Of a stretch of DNA of 64,000 nt, positions 48,117-58,749 are shown in pieces; the stretch's first letter is position 1, and each line of letters begins with the position of its first letter. The notes beneath the pieces were generated by a model, which was given only the letters and a program-made list of their open reading frames with translations, made no database searches and had not been told where the DNA came from. The stretch is from Bryum argenteum (taxonomy: Eukaryota; Streptophyta; Bryopsida; Bryales; Bryaceae). The translations under genes and the position numbers were made by a program. The stretch lies in contig CM073325.1 of assembly GCA_037043015.1 (NCBI GenBank), positions 21,431,001 through 21,495,000 of the forward strand, given 5' to 3'.

Positions 48117-49016
48117 GTGATTTTATTATCCTAGTTTTGGTTTGGACCATGTAGGGTCATATATCTATAGTTGGCCTACAGCATTGGTCATACGTGTGGT
48201 TTTGCTATACTATTTTATATATATATATGACGTTTATCTATTACTTATTAACGTTTTACAATTTCTTAATTCATGTAAATGTTAAACGTTTAAACTCAAT
48301 GGAAACTAAATGTATTCAAAACGTTTCTTTATTTTCAGTGGGGATTATTTGAATCTTGCCAATGATGATACGGGTTGTAGTACAGTATTTGTATAGCTCA
48401 GGATAGCTGCTTTAGGAGGCAGTGCAACGCTCTAACGGGGCCGAGGAGAATCGAACCCGGACCACTACAAGGCCACGTAAAATCATGAATGTCTTTCTGT
48501 TCACCTTTCAAGGAGACACGGAAAGACGACATGTAGTTTTAAATTTCAAATTATATAAACTGAAGCATTTACATATAATTCTAACATGTGTAATAGGAAA
48601 TTGATGACGTCAGCCCTAATTAGTCTCTACATCTTAAAATCGATAAATGAAACTTATTGATTACCGAAAGGGCCATCCCAACTTTTGGTTTATATTTTGT
48701 ATTTGATTTGAATTGAATTAGATACAAATGATGATGCGAGCCCATAATTTAATTGACTTTTATTTAAATTTGCAAATGTGGATTAATTCTGTAATATTTT
48801 CGGACCCCATTACATTTTATATCGAAATGGATAGAGGACCCTATGTCCACGGTTTTGGGTACTTTTATGCCTAAAAATAACCATTTCAAAATTTTAAAAC
48901 CACCCATTCCATGGTAATAGGGCCATTAACTTTTAAAATTTTTATTTCTTACCGCTCCAACTTTACCGCTCACCGCTCACCGCTCACCGCTCAACGCTCA
49001 CACCGGTGGTTTCCCC
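48117..49016 (-). repeat. right terminal and subterminal arm of element 2
   Basis: Inverted counterpart of 38308-39151. It contains the complement of the tRNA-type B box at 48448-48456, TGATGACGTCAGCCCTAATT at 48602, CCACGGTTTTGGGTAC at 48848, CACCGCT heptamers at 48953-49000 and CACCGGTGGTTTCCCC at the tip. Confidence 0.75.
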
Positions 49017-49026
49017 CACAAGGACA
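49017..49026. repeat. right target-site duplication of element 2
   Basis: Exact copy of CACAAGGACA at 37799-37808; host coding sequence continues after it. Confidence 0.85.
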
Positions 49027-49858
49027 TTGACTGGACCACTGTGATAGGTTTGAACGTGCATTTATTGGATCGCAGCAACCGATTCATTCCCACAAATTGG
49101 ATGGGACCAAGCGATTGTTATATTACGTATTCAGAACGTTCAGCTGATATGGATGCCCAACTTCAACAACATGGAACTCCAAGGGCATGTGGGGGCACTC
49201 AGCAAGACTCAAACCATGACGATCGTCAAGCACCAGTATCCTTTAGCATAGGAAGTGAGGGGTATTACCATGGAAACCACCAATTCAGTACTCCGGTGAG
49301 TTATATGCCACCTCATCAGCAAAACACGTACGGAGCCGAACGCGAGTACGGTAGAGGTGGATCTAGTTCGAACTACCCATCTCCAATGTATACAGGAGGT
49401 ACACATGGTTTAGGAGGTGAGCACGGTAGCGGATCCAATGCTCAATGCAAGTCAAGCCCAACTCATCCGATAAACCCATACAATCCTGGGAACCAATACG
49501 GTACAACATTCGGAAGTCCCGAGTACCGTAGGCCATCACACCCGAAGAAAACATACCAGTATGGAGGTCAATATGATAGAAGATCAGACATTGTTGGGTA
49601 CACAAATTATGGATATGGTCAGAATGCATACGGAAGTAACGACATGCCTTCAGCACCTTATCTATCTCCGGAGGACGAAGAGGCGAGGTACCAACAAGAT
49701 CTGCAACAAGCCACACTTCTAAGTTAGCAGGAATACATTGAACAGCTTGAAGCCGAAAGAAACTTTAGGCAAACGTACTTGTTAGGAGAATCTTCTCGAG
49801 GACCACCTTCTTACGGCGCTGCACCAAGTCGTAAACACGATGATGAAGAATCGGATTA

Positions 49859-50577
49859 AGAATGACAAATCATCATACATATTGTCATTATAGTGAAGGT
49901 TATGTAGTTTTTGGCAACGGATAATGTCTACACCATTATCGCCTTGCTAGGGCCAATTTTGAGGATACAGAAATCCATGTTTTGTTTATGAATGGATTAT
50001 CCAATATCGGACTATATCATTGTATATTAATATACTATGCAATTTGTTATTTTAAGGATTTTATCGCAATGTCTTTGTATTTTATACTATAAGTTCACTT
50101 GGTGGTAATAATTTCTTCTGTTTGGCTTTAAGCTTTTTTTCAGAGTCTCACACTCTCACCTAACATATAATATGTTCATCAATTCATTCAAAAAAAAAAG
50201 CATATGTAAGAAAAGTCATATTATGATTGACTTGACTTCGGACAAACCATTAATATCGCAACTACACAAGGTTGATGTAATGAAGAAGTTCCACAATTCA
50301 TTATACATTCTCAAATATTGTTCATGAAGATTTGAAGATATTTCTATTGAAGGTAAGAAGTAATAAAATAAAATAACAAACAATGGAGAAGAAGTCATTC
50401 ATTAGAATCAATGCATGGTATATATAAACACGAATGTACTTGAAGCCGATACATATAGAAGGCATGTAATACATTTTACTACAAAAAATTTGCCTACATC
50501 TACATCAGAACTTCAATGAAGAATCTAAAAATCTAATAAAGCCGCAAGAACTAAAAGAAATCCGCACAACTAATTTG
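49859..50577. other. AT-rich 3' spacer between two converging genes
   Basis: No open frame of note. Probably the 3' untranslated regions of the split host gene and of the kinase gene. Confidence 0.35.
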
Positions 50578-52064
50578 CTAATCATACTTGGTGCGATAAT
50601 GATCATTTGGCACCGGCCAATGGAATGATTCCATGAAGCGGTTGACAACGTGGGTCAACGTATACTTTGCATCAGCCACCATCTCCAAGTATTGGTCAAA
50701 AGCATTTGCCAAGTCTTGATTGCACCACCGGTCAGGCCCCGTTGTACTTTGGCAATTCTCGTAGACCTTCGACATGCTCTTCTTGAGGATGCGTTGTGCT
50801 ATTCGTGCCGTAGCAAACTCCTCCGAAGCGCAATCAAGAAAGGGAATAACGTGAATGTCATCACTTCGTTTGTACAAGTACGCCACCCGAGGATCTACCC
50901 AATATCGTGCTTGTAGAGTATCAATTCGCTCTTGGGGTTTTGTGAACGTATACAAGGACCTCATTTTATCATCCATGCTCGTACTTAGCCCCAATCACAT
51001 ACTCCAATATACACCCGTGATTCATCTTGAGGGAAGTGAAGAAGTATGTTCTCTGGAGACACATCGTTGTGGAGGTAGTTCAACCGGTGGACTTCACACA
51101 TGATATGCACTAAAGCCCAAGAAAGCTCTGTTCGTTTTTTGCGGAACCGGACCAACTGCCAAGCTCGAATAAGCTCATCATCAGAATGAGGTGAGAGTCC
51201 GATCTCTCCATGAACATCATCTCCATATCTTGCATCAAGGGCCAACATCGATCGAATCGTGCCGCCATTCCACCAATACGTATAGCCTTGGAATTTATTT
51301 GCATGAATGGCTATAAAACGAATAACACCTGGATGTTGTATCCTCACAAAGAAGCACCTCATTCGATGCTCCACCTTGGCCAAGTCGGTCGTGTCACAAA
51401 GATGGATGGGAGTCTTTGCAAAGAAATTCCCAAAACTCTTCAATACCCACAACCCCTCTTATGTGAACTTTGGAAATTGTGCCGTATCCTCCCCTTAGAG
51501 TCCTCTTCTCAAGCTCGATGATACGGGCCGTCATAGGAATTACTACCAAATTATTCACGAATCGGCCATTAACCTTCCTTGTTCCGTGCGCCACCATCCT
51601 ATGGAACCAACCCGGTTTTTATTATTGGAATACGGCCTCATCGCTTCTTGAAAAGCCTCCGCCCTCAATACCACATCCCTGAACTCCTCATCACCCGCTC
51701 GAGTGGTTCTCTCGTACCTCTTCAAAATGTCGACAGCATTCCAGAGAGCATCAATTAATCTATCCTCCATCCAGTCCGTAAAACCACGCTTATCGGTCTC
51801 CGTTCTCCACACCGGATCTTGGAGCGCTTCCATCATGAGGTCCATCATGCCGTCCTTGAATTTGGCCACAGCTTCCTCTTTGTATCTCACGTATTTGCTG
51901 AACAAACGTAGAAGACTCTTAGCCTCATAAAATCGCACAATTACATTCTCCCGAAGAAAGTTCTTGCACTTATTCGATGGGTGCTCCCACTTCTCCAAAT
52001 GTCTCACAACCCTTGGTCTCCGACCTCGATTCCCCCCACTACCCCCAGCCCCATGTTTGGGCAT
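50578..52064 (-). pseudogene. decayed protein-kinase-like gene
   Basis: Reading from 52064: a basic start (MPKHGAGGSGGNRGRRPR), a helical region, then a kinase fold. The Gly-rich loop is GGYGTISKV, a Lys-containing VLKSF follows, the catalytic loop is YLHNDVSPENILL (HxD-type, as HND), and the metal site is CDWG in place of DFG. The C-lobe ends YRTKYD. The parts lie in different frames at about 51590, 51430 and 50990, with a small shift just after CDWG, so the gene seems broken at least three times. No introns are needed. Pseudokinase ancestry or recent loss of an active kinase are both possible. The promoter block at 52201-52620 is shared in type with two other host genes. Confidence 0.6.
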
Positions 52065-52200
52065 CTTTGTGAAAAAACAAACAAAATCTCCCCCCTTACA
52101 GACGAAAAGACTTCTTTCCTCCGCAGGATAAGGAGCCAGTAGATGAAAATTAAAAAACTTTCCAACTTACAGCTACTCCGCACCCTGAAAACGAAGGAAA

Positions 52201-52620
52201 GAAGTGAGGAGAGTGGAGGACCGGTCGGCCTTATATAGGCCGCGGTCGCATGGCCGACCGGCGACCTAGATCGGACGGCCGATGGCCGACCGGCCCGACC
52301 GATCTGACGGCCGGCGCCGACCGGCGCGACGGATCAGCCGCGGCCGACCGATCGGACGGCCGGCGCCGACCGGCCCGACCGATCGGCCCGGCCGACCGAC
52401 CGATCACCGGCGGCCGACCCGACCGATCGGCGGCGCTGCCGGCCGGCCGGTCGCGGCCGATCGGACGGCCGACGCCGACCGGGGCCCATCCGACGGCCGA
52501 CCGAAACCGCGACCGATCGGACGGCCGGCGGCCGATCCAGCGACCGATCCGTCGGCTGCGACCGATCCGCCGGTCGGTCGGCAAGGCCAATCGGACGGTC
52601 CTGGGCCGCCCGATTGAATC
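52201..52620 (-). promoter_or_regulatory. GC-rich CCGATCGG block and TATA promoter of the kinase gene
   Basis: On the minus strand a GC-rich block of CGGTCGGCC/CCGATCGG permutations (52620 down to about 52245) leads to CCTATATAAGG (52229-52239), then about 20 bp on to CCTCACTTC (near 52201-52208). The arrangement matches 36950-37313 and 59800-60118. Confidence 0.55.
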
Positions 52621-53095
52621 CAGCGATAATCACCTACCCTCACAACACTATTTGAACGGCTACGATGCGATTTTCAATACGATCTGACGGTTAAAAAATT
52701 TACTACATGCATAGTAATTCGGATTTACCCCCCGGACGGACGGACGTCCGTCCGACCAAAAAATCCCAAAAGACGTCCGGATTGACATCCCTGGTTAGTG
52801 GAGAGTTTAGAGCCGTCCAGTTTCGACAAAATAAAAACTACACTGAAACAGGATATGCTTACAAAAGCATGGCACACCAAACAGGGGGAGGATCTGAAGG
52901 CCAAGCAGGTCGCGATCAAACTGCGATCCGTAGTCTCCGCTCTCACACACGCTGACATTATGGCGAAGACTATACACCTGAAAGGGATCTGGGCTGACTG
53001 CAACCGGGAGCGGCGTACAGAGCAGGACCCCAACGCGCCCGCAACGTGCAACTAGGCCTACCCCAACAACCACCACGACTACAGACTCGCCTGTA
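52621..53095 (+). other. upstream region of gene D, possibly with a further exon
   Basis: Contains a self-complementary CGGACGGACGTCCGTCCG near 52738. A plus-strand frame at 52798-53055 codes a helical peptide and could be a 5' exon. The frame of gene D itself also stays open upstream of its first ATG (Thr/Pro-rich), so the true start is unsettled. Confidence 0.35.
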
Positions 53096-56000
53096 ATGAG
53101 GAGAGAAGCTCCCGTGAAGAAATCGACCGAGGCGAAAAAGAAAAAGAATATGCTCATCCCAGAAGAGGATGCTTTAACTGCTTTGAACGATGCTATTCAA
53201 TGCATTCCAAAGAACGTTAATACCGTGGAGGAGATCGACTTCGAGAACGTCAACCTAATCTATCAGAAGTTCTTCACGGACTGTCAGGACTGTTTCGTCT
53301 TTCCGAAACCTGACACAAAGATAGAGGTCGACACGATGAGTATGATCGAGTCCCCTCCCGAATGGACCATTCGGGCTTTCAAGAAGAAGGGCAAAACGGA
53401 CCTGATGAATTATCTCATCAATATGCCCGACAGGTCACAGAAGCAAACGCTCTGCGTCATGCCGAAACTGGATGTGAAGCCGAACGGCCTGGAAGATATG
53501 CAGGACTGCGAGTTTTGGATCATCAACGGCCAACACAACGTTGCCGCCTCAAAGCAGATGCTTGAGTCCAAAGTCCCAGAAACAATCCGCAAAGACTTCC
53601 GGGTATGGTCAGCTTTCGTAGTTTGGACAAAGGATGAAGCCAAGCTCCGCAAGATATCGGCGTTTTATAACAGAGTGAACCACTTCACTCCATTTAAGCC
53701 GACATGGGCATCGAACATCCTCGCCGCCCGCATAGTGTGGGAGAACTACGGGCGCCCAGCGAACAGACATGCAGCAGCTGGGGTGGCGGATAAGCGTCTG
53801 CGAACAAAGCGAGTTGTGTCACAGTTCGCAAATTTTGACGTAAGTAGTACCTCATGTTGCATCACATCTATTTTCTATCAAAGCAAATTGTTCCCCGTAA
53901 CAGTTTAGCTCGACTCGAGCTAAACTGAAATTGCAGTTTACCTCGACACGACCTAAACTGAAATTACAGTTTAGCTCGAGTCGAGCTAAACTGTCATTGC
54001 AGTTTAGCTCGAGTCGAGCTAAACTGTCGTTTCTACTTAATAAACTAAAGATATTTACAGCTATTGAATTCCATATGCACACGAAAGCTAAAGTTTCCGC
54101 TCTCTTCCACTCTGACATCTTACATGTGGCATTGCAGAAATTCGTGGACTCCATTCGACATAGGTTCGCCATGATTGATGTTGCCAAGGCCCAAGGAGAG
54201 GTGAAGCACAAGGTCTTGTCCCTTACGAATGAGCTGAAGATTATCACCTTCCCTGAAGATCTCTGGAACCTGTGGGCAGAGTTGATTGGAAGTGTCGCCC
54301 AAGGGACCCTTATCGACCCCTACTCTTTGAGGCAGTTGTGTGACAAGCCAGGGTTTAAACCAGACAGCGATCAAACCTTGTCGAGGGAATTTTTTAAGAA
54401 CCTCGGCAACCTTTCAGAGTCAGACCATAGAAAACTCTGTTCACATATGTTGAATAGGTCAGGTCCGTCACGAAAACTGGAGTACCCGAAGGTTACTCTC
54501 AAACAACCGGTAACCCTTCTTGAAGATTGCTACTCCGTGAAGGAGTACGTTGAACGGTTGAAGCGTAAGGCGACCGCCCAGCTTCAGATCCACAAGATCA
54601 GACCTGAATTGGGAATCTTCAAGAACAACGAGTTCGACGTGGATGCGTGGAAGAAATTCAAGAAAGACTTCCACGTCACGAAGGCCTCAAAGCGCGCACT
54701 CCTGGAATGGGGGATTCCTGATAAGTACTACGCAGATCAGAGGCAAACCCAGCACAGGAATACCAGCTGCGAAGATCTCTCTCCCTACGCGAAGAGGTTC
54801 TTCGAGGTGTTTCTGGAAAAGCGCGAAAAGTTTACTGGCCCTGTTGGTACTCTCATATTCCGTTCCTTCGAGCGCAAAACACCACAGAGGCTGAAAGATT
54901 GGCCTGAGAACAAATGGCCAGAACCTGCACCCGAGATGAACGTCGGAATCATGGACTTCAGATTGGTTCCGGGTAGTTGTAGTTCCTCAGCTGATTCCTC
55001 GACTGACCACCCATTCTTCGAAATGTTCATGGCGATCTTATCGTCCCAGAACAAGCCAGCTCTGAAAGATGTTCCCTATTGGTTATTTATTTGCGGGGGT
55101 GAGAGTGAATACGCGCAAGTTGAGGCGTTCGCGACAAATCCTGCATTCTTCCCAGGGAATTATAAGCTGATCCCGTCGATGTACTATCCATCCCCGCAGG
55201 AACGGCTCGCTGGATACAACGCAAAAGCGAAGCAAGCCTCAGAGCCTGTGCGTCTTCTCTTCATGATCAGGGGGAACGTGAACCTTGCGCGTATGCCTCA
55301 GGCCGAGTATCGCGCTCCAAAGCACGCGCTTTACGAGAAGCCGCGGAAATACAACAAGTCACGGTACCACATGTACCCGATCGAGTTGAGGATGGATTTT
55401 TATTTGCAGGTCATACAGCTATTCTGTCAAGAGCAAGAGAACATTTTTCTTGTCTACGCCGGCGGGAAAGCAGTCTGCGCAAGCATGGTAAGCTTCGCTG
55501 TAGTAAAACTCGGTTATCCTCGCTCGCATAGGAACCCCTGCAGTTTAGCTCGACTCGAGCTAAACCGTCAAGCTTGTTTTCAAACCATTTCCGCTTTAGT
55601 TACAGATGTTTTCAGTTCTTGAAGCTGCACTGTTTTCTTTGTAGATGTTGTCTCTCGACGCTTACGCTATATTCGACGCCGAAGATAGAGAGGACATCGA
55701 CCAGGCGTATGATGAAGGGCTTACTCTTGATCCTACTGACTTCTCCGTGAACGGGTATTTTGTCAACAAAGTCGAGTTCCCGGAGGTTGGCACCATGCTC
55801 TTGAAAGGCAAGCGCAAAGCTGTTATGTCTTTGGATGACGAGGCCCTCGACGATGAGGCGGACGTCCCTGACCAGGAGGACTCTGGGTCAAGTGGAAGGC
55901 AACTGCACGGTGAAGGCAGCACTTACAGCCTTGGTTCCGGAGGGGATGACGAAGAGCATTTCATAGAAATCGACACGACCCCTCGAACACCGCAAGAGTC

Positions 56001-56460
56001 GCGTACCGCTTCCGGGCGAGGAGGAGGCAGAGGGAGTGCAAAGCGGAAACGTAACCCCCTGTCAAGGGACTCACCCTCAAGTAGGTTCAAGGCCGAGGAG
56101 AGTGCTGAATTGGCAGCACTACAGCGCAAGGTTGAGGAGGAGATGGCACACCGGAAAAAGTTGGAAGAGCTCCTAAAACAGCAGAACCTTGAGCAGCGGG
56201 AACGCGAAAAGAGGGAACAGGAACGCCATGACAGGGTGATGCAGATGATGGAGACTTTAACTGCCGGCCATGCATTAACTTCGGTGCGGACAATGGCAAC
56301 CACTCCTGCTACACAGGCTATACCCACTTCTCTGCAACCACTCATGTCCCTGCTGCCTCCAACTATTGAGCCTCCCGCGTCTGCGCCTTCCTCTCCTCTG
56401 CCTGACATACGACCTGTGGGTGACGAAGAAGAAGAATCTCCAGGTCCTCCTTCAACTTAG
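53096..56460 (+). CDS. gene D: divergent ParB/Srx-like - methyltransferase-like protein
   Basis: Exons 53096-53838, about 54136-55489 and 55646-56460 join with GT-AG borders. A Lys-rich start precedes a ParB-like core with WIINGQHNVAASKQML (GQHNVAA in place of GNHRVTA). A helical middle follows, then MNVGIMDFRLVPG (motif IV position), VRLLFMIRGNV, and NIFLVYAGGKAVCASM joined by splicing to LSLDAYAIFDAEDRED (motif I position plus acidic residue). The same domain order as genes A-C makes it a distant family member, and the catalytic motifs are further eroded. The C-terminus is acidic, then a Glu/Arg/Gln-rich coiled coil (about 56080-56240), then a Pro-rich tail. A weak donor (CCAG|GTCCTC near 56441) would join in phase to the exon at 56700, so it may continue into the phosphatase gene. 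Confidence 0.55.
53901..54026. repeat. four 27-bp palindromes at a 33-bp period, intron 1 of gene D
   Basis: Copies start at 53901, 53934, 53967 and 54000, exactly 33 bp apart. Each is CAGTTTAGCTCGA plus its mirror around one central base; copy 2 has a few changes. Short linkers (AAATTG, AAATTA, TCATTG) separate them. Each can fold into a 13-bp hairpin. Confidence 0.85.
55541..55567. repeat. 27-bp palindrome, intron 2 of gene D
   Basis: Same palindrome as at 53901, with one mismatch in the right arm (TAAACCG). Confidence 0.85.
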
Positions 56461-56576
56461 ATTTTGGATCGAGTGTATAGTATTTAAGCTGTAAATGCCG
56501 GTAAACACATATACATGTGAAATTTTGTATCAAACTCGACATTTTTTTGTAATTAATACAGGCCTTTACTATTCTG

Positions 56577-56603
56577 CAGTTTAGCTCGACTCGAGCTAAA
56601 CTG
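56577..56603. repeat. 27-bp palindrome after gene D
   Basis: A perfect copy of the palindrome at 53901, between gene D and the phosphatase exon. If these are one transcription unit, this copy is intronic like the others. Confidence 0.85.
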
Positions 56604-56699
56604 TTAGCCCTTTTGCTTATCTGCTTCTTGTTGGCTCTCATATTATATTTCCGCCATCGTATTGTTTCCTGATTCCATGAATTTGTATTGCGCTGCCAG

Positions 56700-57842
56700 A
56701 TGTTAATTTGGATGACGAAGCAATCGATGTTCCAGTCATGGATGATGTCACGCTTGAATGTTATCACCATGAGCGGGTTCCATCGGTGGAGGACACAGTC
56801 AAAATGCATGATGTCTCACATACACAGAATGTTGTTGCTGTCCGTGATGAGATAGATTGCACTGACCAGTCACTCGGGTTAATGGGTGTCCAAGTTGACT
56901 TAGAGGAGAGCAATTATGATAATCAGGTATTTTCTGTTCCACAAACACTGCTCTCACTTATGCCTTCGTTACGATGTGTTTTATGTTTCTGACCTTGAAT
57001 TCATCGCACCAGTGACGAAAGCTCCCCAGTAATTTTGTCGTGGTGCGTCGTTTTCATTTCAGGTCAACGAAGCATCGGTCCATGATTTAATTTCTAGAGA
57101 AGACATAGGTCGGGTTCCAAGCAAATCCTCCGGTACTTGGTTAAATGTTGTTCTCGACCTCAATGGTATCCTCTGCAGTTGTTCCCCATTTTGGGAAGCT
57201 AAAGGATACAGAAATCGTGACTTCCATATTCACTCGGCCACGTTGCCAACCGAGGTGGGGAAGAAGCTTGTGTGGGTGAGGCCCAATTGTAAGGACTTCC
57301 TCTCTCGGGTGGCATCGTTTGCTACCATCACGGTTTGGAGTTCGATGATGAGATCAACCACAGAATCCATTTGTGATTTTCTCTTCGGTCCTATAAACCC
57401 TATAATACCACTACGAATTCTTGGTCAAGAAGACTGTGACATGATTCCCTTGAAATCTGGTGGGAGCAGACCATTGTTCATGAAGGAACCGGGAACTCAG
57501 AAGTCTATCTTCCTTACGACCTTGTCAGCTCATCTCTTCAATAGCTTTGATGGTTTTTATACAGAGGCTAATACGCTCATCATAGATGATAGTCCGGTGA
57601 AGCACGTGCTTAATCAGCGGGAAAATGTTATTTTACTACCATCCTGGTCTCACAAGGACAATAGGGCACACGAGGATTCTATTTTGTTAGATGAGGTTTT
57701 GCCGTATCTGTTAGAGCTCCATGAGTTTGACGGTTCTCTTAGCAAGTTTCGGTCATCGTTACCATTTGGACGTGCCATGATATATGATGATCGTGCATCA
57801 TTAGATCTGTATAATGATATACAAAAGGCATTAATAGAATGA
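56700..57842 (+). CDS. FCP1/NIF-like (HAD) phosphatase-domain protein
   Basis: Exons 56700-56926 and 57063-57842 join in phase 0. Exon 1 begins after CGCTGCCAG in phase 1, so at least one exon lies upstream (possibly gene D). It is acidic (DVNLDDEAIDVPVMDDV). Exon 2 holds the HAD motif as VVLDLNGILCSC, then KLVWVRPNCKDFL, ITVWSSMM (the usual Thr/Ser motif) and LIIDDSPVKHVL near the C-terminal Asp motif. This order is that of FCP1/SCP-like CTD phosphatases. The second Asp of the DxDGT motif is Asn (DLNGI), which would weaken or abolish catalysis by the known mechanism. About 335 residues are seen. Confidence 0.6.
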
Positions 57843-57988
57843 AAAATTATTTTATATTCTATTGTCAAGTAATTTTCGACTCTTTGATTTTAATTGAATT
57901 TGTATCCTAGGATGTGAACATCCCGTAGTATCTTTGTAGGTCTTTTCATTGTTTTCTGAATTTTCAATTTGAAAAATTGTTGAAATAG

Positions 57989-58749
57989 ATTACGCAGGGT
58001 GATTGTCGTGCTTCTGTGGATTCTCTGATGAATGCTGCGGATTTTGGGCCTTCCCTTCGGAGTAGAGGACAATTAATGCAGTCTGCTGAAACGGCTCAAT
58101 CTACCATGGATTATTCAACAATGGCAATAGAAGATGGAGTAGTTAACAGCCCTGTCACTAAGTCAACACCTCCAAAGGTGTTGCAATCAGCTTCCCCTGT
58201 GTCGCCTCAAAGAATAAATCAGAATGGTTCTCCTCTTCAAATTACATGTACGCCTACGAAGCGTATGTTATACGACATTGACGCGGATATTTCTGATGAA
58301 GCTTTTGTAAAGGTTTGTTCCACTATACATTTAGTGCTTTTGAGTTAAGTATTTGCAAGAACGAATAATTATTTGTAGATCTACTGCTATACACTCTTAT
58401 ACGTTACACAATTCTTAGACGTTGTACTCATATGCTACCTATTGCATGTATGTATCTATTCGCTCGTTCACTTATAAGAAATGCCATTGTTTCATTTTTT
58501 TTTTAGGATCCTGTTTTAGAGAGTCCAAATGCATGTCCTTTGAAGTCTACGGAACAACGAGCAATCAAGCCTTTGTCAGAAAACCGCCGTCACTCGCTAC
58601 CTAAGTCAAGCATTGAGGACCGGCGTCGCGAAAGACTGCAACGCCTTCTTGATAGTCCATTGATGCAAGACAATGATTCTAGCTGGACACGACGGCGTCA
58701 ACGAGCTTTCATCCAATCTCGTATTGTTGCTTATGGTGGAACTCCGTAG
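57989..58749 (+). CDS. alternative 3' exons, Ser/Arg-rich protein
   Basis: Exon 57989-58312 follows TTGAAATAG and exon 58507-58749 follows TTTTTTAG. Both are phase 0 and open, ending at TAG 58749. Residues are Ser/Pro/Thr-rich (TPPKVLQSASPVSPQ), then a basic helix (EDRRRERLQRLL). Because the phosphatase exon has its own stop, these exons could be used only by skipping it: exon 56700-56926 ends in phase 0 and fits directly. They could instead be a separate gene. No known domain is seen. Confidence 0.45.

Larger units (their letters stand above)
37809..49016. mobile_element. element 2: 11.2-kb non-autonomous MULE-like transposon
   Basis: A 10-bp duplication flanks it. Both outer ends carry GTGTGAGCGTTGAGCGGTGA followed by GAGCGGT heptamers. 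The left side holds two such ends, an outer one (37809-37865) and an inner one (38308-38395). The inner one matches the right end far better (GGGGAAACCACCGGTGTGAG). The interior holds only the two ParB-methyltransferase paralogues B and C, head to head; no transposase is present, so movement would need help in trans, plausibly from an element-1-type transposase. Subterminal ATTAGGGCTGACGTCATCAA links it to element 1. Confidence 0.8.
37424..49858 (+). pseudogene. host gene split by element 2
   Basis: Coding sequence begins MAPKFSRWRG at 37424, runs to 37808, and resumes at 49027; with one copy of the target duplication it reads ...AEIVLHKD then IDWTTVIGL in the same frame. A CTMCKKYVKMYHI finger-like segment and CKSDHFAHR match the RING gene at 60239 (TCKKYVKMYHIGKLWPR), so both belong to one family. 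The downstream part is rich in Gly, Tyr, Gln and Pro (GYGYGQNAYGS) and ends in an acidic tail (KHDDEESD). In-frame stops at 37544 (TGA) and 49725 (TAG) sit inside sequence whose homology or open frame continues, so the gene was probably decaying independently of the insertion. Its function is unknown. Confidence 0.6.

Noticed and set aside
38308-49010. A simple large palindrome made by assembly error
   Set aside because: The two arms differ substantially inside, have separate truncations and lie between a real 10-bp target duplication, so this is not a mirrored contig.
49363-49716. 117-codon minus-strand frame
   Set aside because: It is antisense to the continuing host coding sequence at 49027-49858 and has no motif.
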